DNA of 64,000 bases from Heterodera schachtii. Lineage: Eukaryota; Nematoda; Chromadorea; Rhabditida; Heteroderidae. Below, piece after piece: positions 11,576 to 22,300 of the stretch. The position numbers were made by a program, and so were the translations under genes. The stretch is from positions 1 through 64,000 of the forward strand of contig SIJG01000060.1 of assembly GCA_023374025.1 (NCBI GenBank). Direction: 5' to 3'. Positions within the stretch are counted from its first letter, which is position 1. Each line of letters opens with the position of its first letter. The notes below the pieces were generated by a model. That model was given only the letters and a program-made list of their open reading frames with translations. It was not told the origin of the DNA and did not search any database.

Positions 11576-14458
11576 AAATTTTTTCCGTCTGTTACGTCAA
11601 ACCAAAAATTATTGTTAAAAAAGAACTTAAGCATGCCACATTTTTAAGCTAATTTGATCCATTAAACAAACAAATAACAATAACAAATCAACTAATATTT
11701 TTAAAAGTTATTTTCCACAAATATTCAAAGAACACAAAATTAATAAATTGTATAAAAAATTTATTTATTTTCTGAATAATTTCTTTAGATTAGCTGATCT
11801 TTCTTTTAAATGGTTTGTTAATGATTCCAAATGGTACTTAAACGTCCATTTTTCCTCCCTTTATTAAAAAATCTTTTAATTATTAGTTTTTTATACGCAG
11901 AAACTTACTTAAATTTGTTTTCAAAAATTTATTTTAGTTTCAAATGTTTTATTTTATTAAAGAATGTGTTTATACAAATTGTTATATTTATTTAAAAGCG
12001 ATTTTTACACAAATTTTAAATGATTTATTCTATATGATTTTTTTAAACGAATATTTATTAAATTGTTGAAGAGAGGATGGCGCAATTTCAGGTAAGCTTT
12101 AAATAATTAAAGTTTTATTATAGTCGTTTGTTTGATAATAATTAATTTTATAATTTGCCGATAATTTTGAGAATTTAAAAATAAATTTTCAAAATTATTA
12201 TTATATTTATACCGTAATATTTATTAGTTTTTAACTCGAAATTATGAAAATAATATTAAATATAAAGAAGAATAACCTAATTGGATATGGAAAAATATGT
12301 AATTATTTTTTTAATAAATTAATTAAATATTTCAAATCTATGTTAAATAAGTAAAAGAAAGTGTAAATTTTGTTAATAAATATAAAACATAAAAATTTTT
12401 TTGATAAAGTACAAAATTTTAAATTTCTTGCGCAAAAAAAATTTATAATGGTAAAAAATAAGAAATAACAAGAACCAAACCGAATGGAATTTTATGCCCA
12501 ATTGCCGCCCGACGATAGAGACGTAAATATTTATCGAACACATTAATACATTAATATAAAAAAGTTACAAATTGTTAAATGTAATTTATACGGAATTCGT
12601 TCACTTCATGAACAAAGAAAATAATTAAGCACGAAGCAATCAAATAAGGTAAATAATAGCAGAAAATATCTGTATATAAAAAACGATACTTTATTTGAAT
12701 AAATTAAATGTCATTAATTTTGAAATTTTTTATTTTATAAAAATCAACACAAAACAATAAAAGCATTAAAATGCAAAAAACATAAATATCAGAAAATTGA
12801 AATTCCAATATATATATTTATTTTCACCGAATATTTTTTCATATTTAAGAAGTTCTAAGTTATCATGCTAACATGAAATAAAACTCATTTACTTGCAAGC
12901 GATGGATTGAAAAATTTTAAAAAAATAATGCAAATTAAATTCAATACCAATGGGAGTCTTTGATAATTTAAATGGTAAATCATCAAATTACGATACCGTC
13001 AAAACTTATTGATAATTTCGTCGGACGATTTTTCTGCGAAATTGGACTTTTTACACTGATCTAAAGGGGAAGAAGACTTAATTTCATTGTTAAAAAACAG
13101 CAGTGTTATATTTTTTAGCTATTTTTACATCAAGAGTAAATTATTAATTTAATTATTAATCCGACATAGTTTATTTAGATCGATGTAATGTATAAATGAG
13201 CCAAGAATATTAATATTGTTTTATTTCAAGATAAATCGATTACTGGCTGTTTAAATATTATTTTTATAAATGAACAGAAGAGTGACTAATAAACCAACAT
13301 ATAGTAAAATATAATGATGATGAAACAAGAATATCAATTATAAAAACCGAAAAATTTAAAAAATCAATTATTTTTAATTACTTAATTTTTTGTGATGCCG
13401 TCTATTAAAAAAAAAGCAAATCCTCATTCTGCAAAGCGAAATTTTTAGTGAAATCAATGAAAATAATTATAGTCACATAAATATATTTAATATTATAGAT
13501 TTAATTATGCATGCAAGTAAATGGAGACATATTAGACATAAGTAAAATTTAAAATTTTTGGATAATTTCTATTCTTGGCCTTCAATTTTTCTTTTCAATT
13601 ATTATCGATGATATTTTATTATTTAGTTATATTATTTCTTTCATTTCAATAGTAATTTGACTTTAAATTTTTTATGGCTTGTGGTTCTTTACCAGACATT
13701 ATATATCATGCTCGCTCTCGGAAATAGCCTTGATTTTTTCGTGGAATGAAATGCTTGGGTTATTTCTTAAGTATTATTTAAATCGTTTTTAAATTAATAA
13801 GTTTTTTGGAAACCATCTATTTATGCATTTAAATTATATATTGGTAAGCAAAAGATAATATTTACATTTTACTTTAGCGAAAATAAAAAATTTGCTTATA
13901 GCGATTTGATTTTATGTATTATTTTCTGATGTTGGATCAGCTTTCTTCAAAAATTCATGCCAATACTTTTGATGCAATAATGTTGTGTAATTTAAGATAC
14001 ACATATTCATATAATTTTTTTTAATTCTCTCGAACAATTTTTTATGTTTATTTTAAATAATTATAAGTACTAATTTGTACTAATTTCACTTTGGGTCGTC
14101 GATCGAACAGGAGTTTGTTTATTTTAATTTAAATGATATTTAGGGTATTTGTTTAATTATATTCTTTATTCTTTTTTTATTATCATCATCTCCACATTTT
14201 ATCTTAATAATCTTAATTTTGATATATGCTATTACTGAAATATATGAAAAGCGCATTTATAAATTTAATTTTATTGTTTTTTATTAGGTATAAAAATTAT
14301 AATCGTTCATTTTTATTTTTCAAATTACTGTGTGTTAACCTTAAAAATTATCGCATCAATTTCTTTAAATTTTATTTATTTATATTATTAAAAAAAATTT
14401 GTTTACCCAGTTTACTTTTATTTTTTAAGTTTAGAGTAATTTTTATATGTAACAGCAG
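11576..14458. other. AT-rich desert before LTR element 1
   Basis: About 2.9 kb with no recognisable gene. The frame at 14226-14519 is low-complexity, rich in Leu/Phe/Ile, and runs into the LTR, so I do not call it. Confidence 0.7.
14454..14458. repeat. Left 5-bp target duplication of LTR element 1
   Basis: AGCAG immediately before the 5' LTR is repeated at 17418-17422 immediately after the 3' LTR, which fixes both element ends. Confidence 0.9.
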
Positions 14459-14699
14459 TGTGGTGTATGAGGACTTATTTGATGGGACTCAAATGGACAT
14501 TTTCATATTTCCCTCTTAATTCCCAACTGTGTCTCTGTCTATTTAAATGCTGTCTTTCCCTCCTTCTCCCCGCAGTATTCACAGTCATTCTTCATTTATT
14601 ATTTTGTTCTCCATCATCAACTTTGACCTCCGCATATATTTGTTATTTTCTTCACTGCAAATAAAATCAATTCATTTGGCTGTTGAGTCGGACACAACA
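14459..14699 (+). repeat. 5' LTR of element 1
   Basis: Starts TGTGGTGTATGAGG and ends GGACACAACA, the usual TG...CA. It contains an AATAAA at 14660-14665 that could serve polyadenylation and a TATTTAAAT at about 14540 that could act as a TATA-like element. Both functional readings are inference. Confidence 0.93.
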
Positions 14700-14705
14700 G
14701 TTCAC

Positions 14706-14723
14706 TGGCGCAGTCAGCAGTGC
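14706..14723 (+). other. Primer-binding site of element 1
   Basis: TGGCGCAGTCAG lies 6 bases after the 5' LTR. The TGG start, complementary to a tRNA CCA end, and the position are typical. I cannot say which tRNA primes it. Confidence 0.7.
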
Positions 14724-14968
14724 AAAACAAAGCGACGAGGCACAATCGGAGTTAAATTAAAACACGCAAAGTAAAGCGTTCAACATCCGATTTCATCAAA
14801 AACGCGAAGTAAAGCGTACTCCATCTGCCGACTTCATCCATCAAAAAGCTCAAAAAGCTAAATTAAAAGCGTGAAAGTAAACACGAATATTGTTGTCAGC
14901 TCAGTAAAGTAATTCTGTCAACAAAAGCTGAACCTTTACAAAAGGGTAAAGTAAATCCCACGTCAAAG
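14724..14968 (+). other. Untranslated leader remnant of element 1
   Basis: Leader sequence where gag should follow. It contains a partly repeated unit, CGCAAAGTAAAGCGT near 14765 and CGCGAAGTAAAGCGT near 14801, each followed by a CCGA(T)TTCATC-like segment. Further AAAGTAAA words follow. At about 14969 the sequence jumps straight into RT, so gag and protease were removed here. The repeats could be packaging or dimerisation signals, but that is speculation. Confidence 0.6.
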
Positions 14969-15264
14969 CATCACCACCAAATTCGATCTGATTGGGCAAC
15001 TCCGCTCGTCATTGTGCCAAAGCCCGGCAACAAAATTCGATTGTGCTGCGACTATAAGGTCACAGTAAATCCGTGCCTGGACATCCATCAGTACCCACTC
15101 CCTCGACCGGAAGAATTGTTCAGCGCTCTCAACAATGGCGACAAATTCTCAAAGCTGGACTTGAAAGAGGCCTACTTACAGATTACGGAAAGTTCATCCC
15201 TTCATTGGCAACGGTTTCGGAACCATTGAATGAACTTCGCCGGACAGAAAAAGAATGGCACTAG
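14969..15264 (+). pseudogene. Reverse transcriptase fragment of element 1
   Basis: The first part reads as the Gypsy RT fingers/palm start: DWATPLVIV, then LCCDYK, YPLPRPEELF and KLDLKEAYLQI, where the Asp of LDL is the first catalytic residue. At about 15188 the sequence moves, in another frame, to the thumb/connection region (GKFIPSLATVSEPLNEL). The segment with the catalytic YxDD box is deleted. An in-frame TAG at 15262-15264 then precedes the RNase H region. This is a dead RT, and the enzyme cannot be made from this copy. Confidence 0.85.
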
Positions 15265-15267
15265 GGG

Positions 15268-15864
15268 ATGGAGCAACAAAAAGCCTTCGGAGAGATCAAG
15301 GAAATGTTGGCTTCAAACGACATCCTGGTGCATTTCGACCTTGAAAAGCCTCTCTTCTTGGCAACAGACGCGTCGGATTATGGAATTGGAGCAGTTTTGT
15401 TCCATAAGGATGCCAAAACTGGAAAAGTTGGAGTCATCGCTTATGCTTCAAAAACGTTAAGCTCATCCGAGCGGAAGTATGCGCAAATTGAGAAGGAGGG
15501 ACGTGGAGTGATTTTCGGCGTAGAAAAATTCAACCAATATTTATACGGCCGAAAGTTCACACTACAGACTGACCACGAGCCGCTGAAACGGATTTTTGGA
15601 CCAAAGGGTCAACTGCCAGTCGTTGCTGCCAGGCGTTTACATCGTTGGAGCTTAATTTTGATGAACTACGAGTTCGACATCGAATATTGCTCAACCAACA
15701 ATTTTGGACACGCCGATGGATTGTCACGACTGCCAGCACCAGAAATCGACCAAATTTGCAATGGAGAGCTGCGACATTGGCGAAATCCAGAAGGAATGCC
15801 AAAATGCTCTGCCAATAACAGCAAATGGCATCGCAAAGGAGCTGAGAAAGGACCCAACGCTTAA
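15268..15864 (+). pseudogene. RNase H domain of element 1 pol, frame-broken
   Basis: A 198-codon open stretch directly after the in-frame TAG. It reads as the Ty3/Gypsy RNase H domain, which degrades RNA in the RNA-DNA hybrid during reverse transcription. Visible motifs are FLATDASDYGIGAVLF, YASKTLSSSERKYAQIEKE, FTLQTDHEPLKRIFG and the closing FGHADGLSRL. After about residue 155 the frame drifts from family sequence. The continuation toward integrase (ITANGIAKELRKDP, FTEQGWPTNKQ) is found in the frame of 15704-15976, so a frame slip lies near 15750. The ATG at 15268 is only the first Met after the stop. In an intact element this is internal to the polyprotein. Confidence 0.85.
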
Positions 15865-15891
15865 AAAAGTGAAAAATTTCACTGAGCAAGG

Positions 15892-17151
15892 GTGGCCAAC
15901 AAACAAGCAAATCGACGCCGAAATTCGACCATCTACGTGGTGCGCGACGAAATTGAAATCCAAAACGGATGTTTGATGCTTGGGACTCGAACAATCATCC
16001 CAGCAAAATTCCGTGGAGAAATTTTAAAGTTGATCCATGAGACACATCCGGGAATCGTGCGCATGAAGTCGCTGGCGAGACAAAAAGTCTGGTGGCCCGG
16101 CATCGACAAGGGCATCGAAGCAATTCGTAAGCAATGCAAAATTTGCCAGACAAATGCTTCGGAAATGAGAAAAGTGCCGTTGCACCCTTGGGAAGTGCCA
16201 GAAGTGCCATGGCAGAGGCTTCACATCGATTTTTGTCGCCCATTTCTCGGAAAAATGTGGTTGATTGTTGTGGATGCAAAGACGAAATGGCCGGAAGTCA
16301 TTATGATTGCGAAAACATCGACAGAAGCGACCATTTCAGCAATTCGAAACTTGTTATGGACGCATGGAATTCCATTACAAATCGTCAGTGATAACGGCCC
16401 GCAATTCACATCAAAGGAATTTGCGAAGTTCTGTGAAGAACGTGGCATCACGCACACTCTCACAGCGCCGTACCATCCCCAAAGCAACGGAGAAGCGGAG
16501 AGATTCGTCCAAACCTTCAAGAAAGGAATGCTTCTCAACAAAAAGGAGAAAAATTGGGAAAACGAACTCGCGAAAAACCAATTTCTTCTGAAATATCGGA
16601 TCACAACGCATTCGGCAACAGGACAAACACCGGCCAAAATGATGTTCAACAGAGAACTGAGGACAAAACTCGATTTGGTCCGGCCGGTTTTCAACCCAAA
16701 GAAAAGGAAAGAAAAGGAGGAAAAGCAAAAAGTTGTGGACAACTACAGAGACCGAGTCAAAAAGAATTTTGATCGAGGCACTTGGAAAAGGTCATTCGAC
16801 ATTGGCCAGAAAATCTTCGCCAGGAATTTCCGCGATGGAACAAAATGGACGGAAGGCGAAATTGTGCGCCAAATCTCACCATCACTTTTTCTCGTCAGAA
16901 CCAAAAGAGGAATTTGGAAAAGGCACTTAGATCAGCTTAAATCCAACGAAACGGAAACGGACAGCGAAAGTTCCGAAACCGATTCAAATTCGTCACTGGC
17001 AGAACAAGCTGAGATGGATACCGACGGTGAGAATCAGCCGGACATTGATGCGCAAGACGAACCGCAAAATGTGCCGACGAATGATCAAGAGGAGCTCAGA
17101 CGATCGAGCAGACAGCGCAAGCCGCGAACCATCTTCGATCCGAGTCGATGA
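15892..17151 (+). CDS. Integrase of element 1 (long intact frame)
   Basis: The 419-codon frame carries a Ty3/Gypsy integrase, which inserts the cDNA into the genome. The zinc-binding HHCC domain shows H49, H52, C82 and C85 (LIHETHPG...CKIC). The core has D113 (HIDF), D167 (VSDNGPQF) and E203 (SNGEAERF), spaced as D,D-35-E. A C-terminal segment with WTEGEIVRQISPSLFLV and WKRHLDQLK matches the module that usually follows the core, and the acidic/basic tail ends at a TGA 25 bases before the 3' LTR. The GTG at 15892 is not a credible start. In the family this region is cleaved from Gag-Pol, and the real frame joins from upstream by slips near 15750 and 15935. The catalytic triad is intact, which is notable in an element that has lost RT. 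Confidence 0.88.
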   Translation: MANKQANRRRNSTIYVVRDEIEIQNGCLMLGTRTIIPAKFRGEILKLIHETHPGIVRMKSLARQKVWWPGIDKGIEAIRKQCKICQTNASEMRKVPLHPWEVPEVPWQRLHIDFCRPFLGKMWLIVVDAKTKWPEVIMIAKTSTEATISAIRNLLWTHGIPLQIVSDNGPQFTSKEFAKFCEERGITHTLTAPYHPQSNGEAERFVQTFKKGMLLNKKEKNWENELAKNQFLLKYRITTHSATGQTPAKMMFNRELRTKLDLVRPVFNPKKRKEKEEKQKVVDNYRDRVKKNFDRGTWKRSFDIGQKIFARNFRDGTKWTEGEIVRQISPSLFLVRTKRGIWKRHLDQLKSNETETDSESSETDSNSSLAEQAEMDTDGENQPDIDAQDEPQNVPTNDQEELRRSSRQRKPRTIFDPSR

Positions 17152-17163
17152 ACCGATTGAATT

Positions 17164-17176
17164 GGTGGGGAGGAGA
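17164..17176 (+). other. Polypurine tract of element 1
   Basis: GGTGGGGAGGAGA immediately upstream of the 3' LTR, the expected plus-strand primer site. It is almost pure purine. Confidence 0.8.
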
Positions 17177-17417
17177 TGTCGTGTATGAGGACTTATTTGA
17201 TGGGACTCAAATGGACATTTTCATATTTCCCTCTTAATTCCCAACTGTGTCTCTGTCTATTTAAATGCTGTCTTTCCCTCCTTCTCCCCGCAGTATTCAC
17301 AGTCATTCTTCATTTATTATTTTGTTCTCCATCATCAACTTTGACCTCCGCATATATTTGTTATTTTCTTCACTGCAAATAAAATCAATTCATTTGGCTG
17401 TTGAGTCGGACACAACA
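17177..17417 (+). repeat. 3' LTR of element 1
   Basis: 241 bp beginning TGTCGTGTATGAGG and ending GGACACAACA. It matches the 5' LTR at every position I checked except base 4. It is followed by AGCAG, the target duplication. Confidence 0.93.
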
Positions 17418-17422
17418 AGCAG
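17418..17422. repeat. Right 5-bp target duplication of LTR element 1
   Basis: AGCAG, identical to 14454-14458. Confidence 0.9.
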
Positions 17423-17715
17423 AAATATTTATATTTTGTTTAAAAATAAAAAATTATTAAAAACAATTATTATAAACAATTGTTAAATTCTTAAGATAAG
17501 TGAATACGGTTTAATATAAAATATGATTTCAATTTATTTTAAATTTTAAAAATTAAATCAAGGTTTATGATTAAATCCATGTTATAACTAATTATGACAC
17601 AGATGGTGCCGAAGGTAAAGTCAAAGTATAATTCGTGAAAATGAATGATTTTTTTTTCATAAAATTCAACTAATACAATATTTAAGTTTTTTTAAATATT
17701 CTCTTATTCATTGCT

Positions 17716-17723
17716 GTCATAAG
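17716..17723. repeat. Left target-site duplication of hAT element 2
   Basis: GTCATAAG, repeated exactly at 18311-18318. Confidence 0.9.
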
Positions 17724-18310
17724 TAGGGCGTGTAATTATATGGAAATCCATATTTTTTTCCTGGACTATGGGAGGCCTGAAACGCACAAAAAACATGTTT
17801 TTAGCTTGGTTTGAAGCTTCTAGGATGTATTTCTATATCCATATTTTCCATATTTTTCCATATTTCGCGGTTTATGTCCATATTTCCATATTTTTCCATA
17901 TTTTGGCATTTTTATCCATATTTTATGTCCATATTTTGGCATTTTTTCAAAAAACCTCTATTAGAACGGCCCCTATCAGCTAAATTGGGATTTTTGACCC
18001 GAAAGACCGGAAAATTTTTCGGAAAAAAACTTTTTTTGTCAAAATTTTATCGAAACTATTGTATAAATTTCAAAATTGATAAATTTATGTCAAAAATAAG
18101 AAAAAAGCGAAAATTTGGTTGATTTTTCGTAAAAATTTTGAGAAAGTATACCCTAAATTTGGAAATTTTATGTCCATATTTTGCAATTTTATGTCCATAT
18201 TTTGCAATTTTATGTCCATATTTTGAGATTTTAGCAATTTTATGTCCATATTTTGCGATTTGTTGTCCATATTTTATGGCCATATTTCGTGATTTTATAT
18301 CCACGCCCTA
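17724..18310. mobile_element. Second non-autonomous hAT-type MITE, 587 bp
   Basis: The element begins TAGGGCGTG and ends with its reverse complement CACGCCCTA, flanked by the perfect 8-bp duplication GTCATAAG. CCATATTTT/TGTCCATATTTTG words are repeated many times near both ends: about 17839-17940 on the left, and as roughly 24-bp units at about 18168-18300 on the right. Such subterminal repeats are typical of hAT transposase binding. The interior encodes no transposase; the minus-strand frames reading KYGHKIA-like repeats are translations of the tandem array. It shares the TAG start and 8-bp duplication with the element at 7632 but no sequence, so it is a different family. Confidence 0.9.
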
Positions 18311-18318
18311 GTCATAAG
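18311..18318. repeat. Right target-site duplication of hAT element 2
   Basis: GTCATAAG, identical to 17716-17723. Confidence 0.9.
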
Positions 18319-19233
18319 ATTATAAAATAACATAAATTTAAAGATTGTATAAATTTAACCAATAAGATAATAATAATAATAATATTTTTCCCAATGTGCA
18401 TAATGAAATAGTCTTATATTTAATTTCAATTCATTAAATATTTTAAAATATAAAAACCAAAAAATAATTTAATAAGAATTATTCAAACTGATTATTTTAA
18501 ATTATTTGTACATTTTATTTTGACTTTATTAATTTATAATCCAGATATATATGTTGTTTTAACTTTTTATTAACAATTTTTGTGTCATGGATGCTATGTA
18601 ACTTTTTTTTATTTAACAATATTTGACTTGTTATTTTTATTGTTTTAGTAGTTTAATTGAAAAATAAAAAATATTTAGTCAGTATATTAATGTATAATTT
18701 CTCATGTGCTGGATAGCGAGAGCTAAACAAATATAATTTCAAGAATTACATTAAATTTTTAGAAAATTCTTAAAAACGAATTTTTTCGTAAGTTCGAAAA
18801 TAAAAACCGTATAACTTAACTTTTGTTTAAATAATTTATCTCGCGTGTAGGTGCAGTTTATCTAACTGATTCTATTCAGAATGTGCTATAACCATAATTT
18901 TTTAATGTAATTTATAAAATACTTCTAACCATTTCAAATAAATTGAATATTCGAAGAAATGGCAATTAGTTATTAAATTTATTTAATGCTTTATCCTAAT
19001 TTTTTTACTGATTTATTTGATCACATTTTTTGAATCTAATTTTTACTATCTGTTTTAAATGTTCTATTTATTAAGATATAATTTTTTATTATTTTTTAAA
19101 AAATAAATGAAATTATTTATTTAAATGAAAATATTTGGTATTTATTAATAATTTATGAAAGTCAAAATATTATTAAAAATAATAACAAAATATAAACATT
19201 AAATAAAATTCACATAAAAAGAACGGATTTAAT

Positions 19234-19349
19234 TACAGGGTGACAAATAAGTCTTGCACCACCTATTTTTTGTTGTAACTTTTTTCAAACGCGACCAAAA
19301 ATGACTAAAATAATTCAAAATGTGCAAGTGCCCCTGAACCAGTCATAAA
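19234..19349 (+). mobile_element. Possible Tc1/mariner-type terminal fragment
   Basis: TACAGGGTGACAAATAAGTC followed by TTGCACCACC resembles the ends of mariner-like elements, which often start near TACAGGGTG. The segment is more GC-rich than its surroundings and extends to about CCCCTGAACCAG. I find no partner end, so this is at most a solo fragment. Confidence 0.3.
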
Positions 19350-22300
19350 TATATTAATAAATTATTATATAAAAATTACATTTTTAGTCTTTATCTTAGC
19401 AAAAGAAGAATATCATTATTATGTTAAACGACCAATAAAAGAATATTAAATAACAAAATAATAATTTGCTAATAAAATGAAAACTTTTTTAATTTATCTT
19501 TTATTAATTAGCAAAATTAAATATAACGAAAAAAAAATGTATATATCTACGAAAAAATAAATCAAACTAATATTAAAACTTGCATGCGATTAAAAAAGAA
19601 ACAAACGTAAAGTATAAATAATTAAAAAATGCTATCAATATAAAAATAAATATTTAAAAAATTGTAATAAAATTTATTTATTTTAACATTTTTAAGTTTT
19701 TCATTTCAAATTTCAAATTTGATTTAAAAATTCTCTTAACATTTATCTGATGCAAAAGATTAACTATTGATAACAACAAAAATAAAAAGAAATTTTTGTG
19801 TGTAACTAAAAAAATTGTAAATTTTACTATTATACATAACGATTTTTATTTTATGAATTAAAAAATTAACGCACATTATATGAGAAGAAACTGATCGTTT
19901 CACAATGACGAGTTTAATAAATAATTGAATGCAATCTTAAGTAATGAATTAATAATAAATGCAATCATGGCAATTAGGAACACGAAAATTCAAGAATATC
20001 AAAATGAAATTTTGTTTGTTTGCTCATTATGATTCATAACAAAATATAAGAATTGTTAAATTTTTTATTCATATATATTTCGAATGCATATACATTCAAC
20101 GCAAACACAATGGGGAACAATTATATCGAATTATAAGAAAATCCTAAAAATATTTAAATTAACTAATAAAAACCAAAATTTAAGAAATAAAAAATAAAAA
20201 ATTTTAAAAATATATTAATAACTTTTTTTAAATAGAAAATTTACAGTTACATTTTAAAGGCAATTCCATGTAATAATAAAAAATATATTGTAAAATTATT
20301 ATATGTTGTATATAATAGTAAATTTTATTTATAAATTAAAACAAATTAGAACAAAATGAATAAATAATCCATTAGTGCCGGAACTTTGCTTAAACTACAG
20401 AAATGGCTTTGAAACAAAAAAAGTATCAAAAATAACCTTAATTATTATCATAGTCAGCTGCGACATTAATTGATCAACCGGTCAATTCATTTGCTTGTGT
20501 GTGAACGAGCTTCAATTTTATTTTTCGATAAATCTAAATTTCTATTATTGATTTTATTAAAAACATTAATGTTTTATTATCTTCAAATAGATTTTTCTGT
20601 TTCACACTGCTACTAATTTGCAAAAAAGAAATATTTAAATCCAAAAAAACATAAATAAATAATTAATTTCAAAAATTTTCAATAACATTCAGATAATTGC
20701 AATCAAGTCGTCTTATTTGGCATATAACGGTAAAGTTGTAATTTAATTAATAGACCATTAATTAAGGATTAAAAATTAATAATCATATAATATTTTAAAA
20801 ATATCACCGTTTTATATCAATAAATGTCATTTTTAACAAGTCTACAAATTAGAAAAATATTAATAAAAAGCAATATATTATTTAACAAAAGAACAAAGAT
20901 TAAATGTTTTGTGTGATATCGTTTGTATTGCATCTTAAAATAAACTAATAATCAAATTTAAAAAAATAAAATATTTAATTAGTACATATTGATTTTATTA
21001 TGCGATACGTTTGTACGATTAAGCTATCGAATATTGGCCATATTATTTTTTTTATTAAGCGTTTTTTTAAAAATTAAAAACTAACCATTTTATAATTGGG
21101 CAATATTAATAAATAGACGCCCCTAAAGGAAAAATTTAATATGTTTATTATAGATATAAGAAGAAATTTAATTATTTCTTTTTAATTCTATCTACGAAAA
21201 AATCAAATTTTCATTTGTAAATTGTGCCAATCTGAGCCCCGGTTTAAAATATTTATAGATATATTTATTATTCATGGTATTTTTCAAGATTTTATGTTTA
21301 TTCACTTTTGTTATTACAATAAACTGAACATGAAAAATTTTAGATTTTACTTTAAAATAGTGCTTTTTTATATATATTTCCCATCTTTATAACAATTTTT
21401 TCTAGAAATATTTTAACTTTTGATGTGCAAACATATTCATTTTGAATAAAAAAAAATCACTTGATGCACAATAAGCTTTTTCTTAATGCTCTTACAATTA
21501 GCCATATAAATGCAAAATCAATTGCTATTTAATATAATTTTCCTTTGTCTATGCTTTTATTAGTCCTATTCATTATATTCTTCGTCTTAAAAATGCTTAT
21601 GCCAAGAGTTTTCTTTTATTATTTATTACTGCCTCTATTTTTTTCTATTGAATAAGTTGCTCATTAAAAGGTTTCCCTTTATCAGACTTTTTTAGTTATA
21701 AATTTATATTTTAAACTTTATTATTTTAAACATTCTTCCTTCTATGAAAAAGAAAATAGTTTATTGAATTATATCTTTCTTATTCTTGCGAAAGGAATTT
21801 ACAGTTTTGTTATATCTTTATCATAAATTTATATTTGATAACTAAAAAATTTATTTACTCATCTTTGTTTCTCTTCTATCGGTCATTGATCAATTTTCCC
21901 AGAAATCCTTTAAACATTATTTTTATTAATTGATTTCTATTTGTGTTGTTCAACATACATAAAACATTTAATTCGATTTCTTGCGTAGACGAAATTAAGG
22001 CCGAAATTGACTTGGATACGCTATTATTAGTTATTGGGTAAAACAATAATTTAATTTTAATAACTTTTAACCGCTGTACGTTTTAATCTTTTATATTATA
22101 TTATTCTTTAATTTTGTTTTTCATTGTGGTAATTATATTTTATTTTTGTTATGTTTGGAATAATATTTTTTTATAACTTGATATGGATAAATGTGTACTT
22201 TTTCAGTTAAAAGCAAAAAAGTTCTATATTCTTTTTGGACATTATTTTATTCAATTTTATTTTTCTTTAGCTAAATTTATTTAATAATTTTTATAGGGTT

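Larger units (their letters stand above)
14459..17417 (+). mobile_element. Ty3/Gypsy-type LTR retrotransposon, internally deleted, recently inserted
   Basis: A 2,959-bp element with 241-bp LTRs, a primer-binding site, a polypurine tract and a perfect AGCAG target duplication. By eye the two LTRs differ only at base 4 (TGTG versus TGTC), so insertion was recent. The interior is about 2.5 kb, well short of a complete Gypsy element. Gag, protease and the start of RT are missing, and a second deletion removes the RT core after its first catalytic aspartate. What remains is in the order RT fragment, RNase H, integrase, which is the Ty3/Gypsy order and not Ty1/Copia. It cannot be autonomous. It was probably mobilised by proteins of a full-length relative, unless the deletions came after insertion. 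Confidence 0.93.

Noticed and set aside
10957..11652. Frames of about 200 residues at 10957-11652, 10959-11618, 11026-11634 and 11039-11647
   Set aside because: They consist almost entirely of the N gap and carry no information.
14226..14774. Plus-strand frames spanning the 5' LTR of element 1, with a near-identical copy at 17176-17382
   Set aside because: The duplicated 68-codon frame is simply the two LTR copies. LTRs of this group are not expected to encode protein.
15557..16742. Several minus-strand frames of 60-170 codons under LTR element 1
   Set aside because: Antisense shadows of the RNase H and integrase coding sequence.
18056..18304. Minus-strand protein with KYGHKIA repeats
   Set aside because: It is the translation of the subterminal TGTCCATATTTTG tandem units of the second hAT element.
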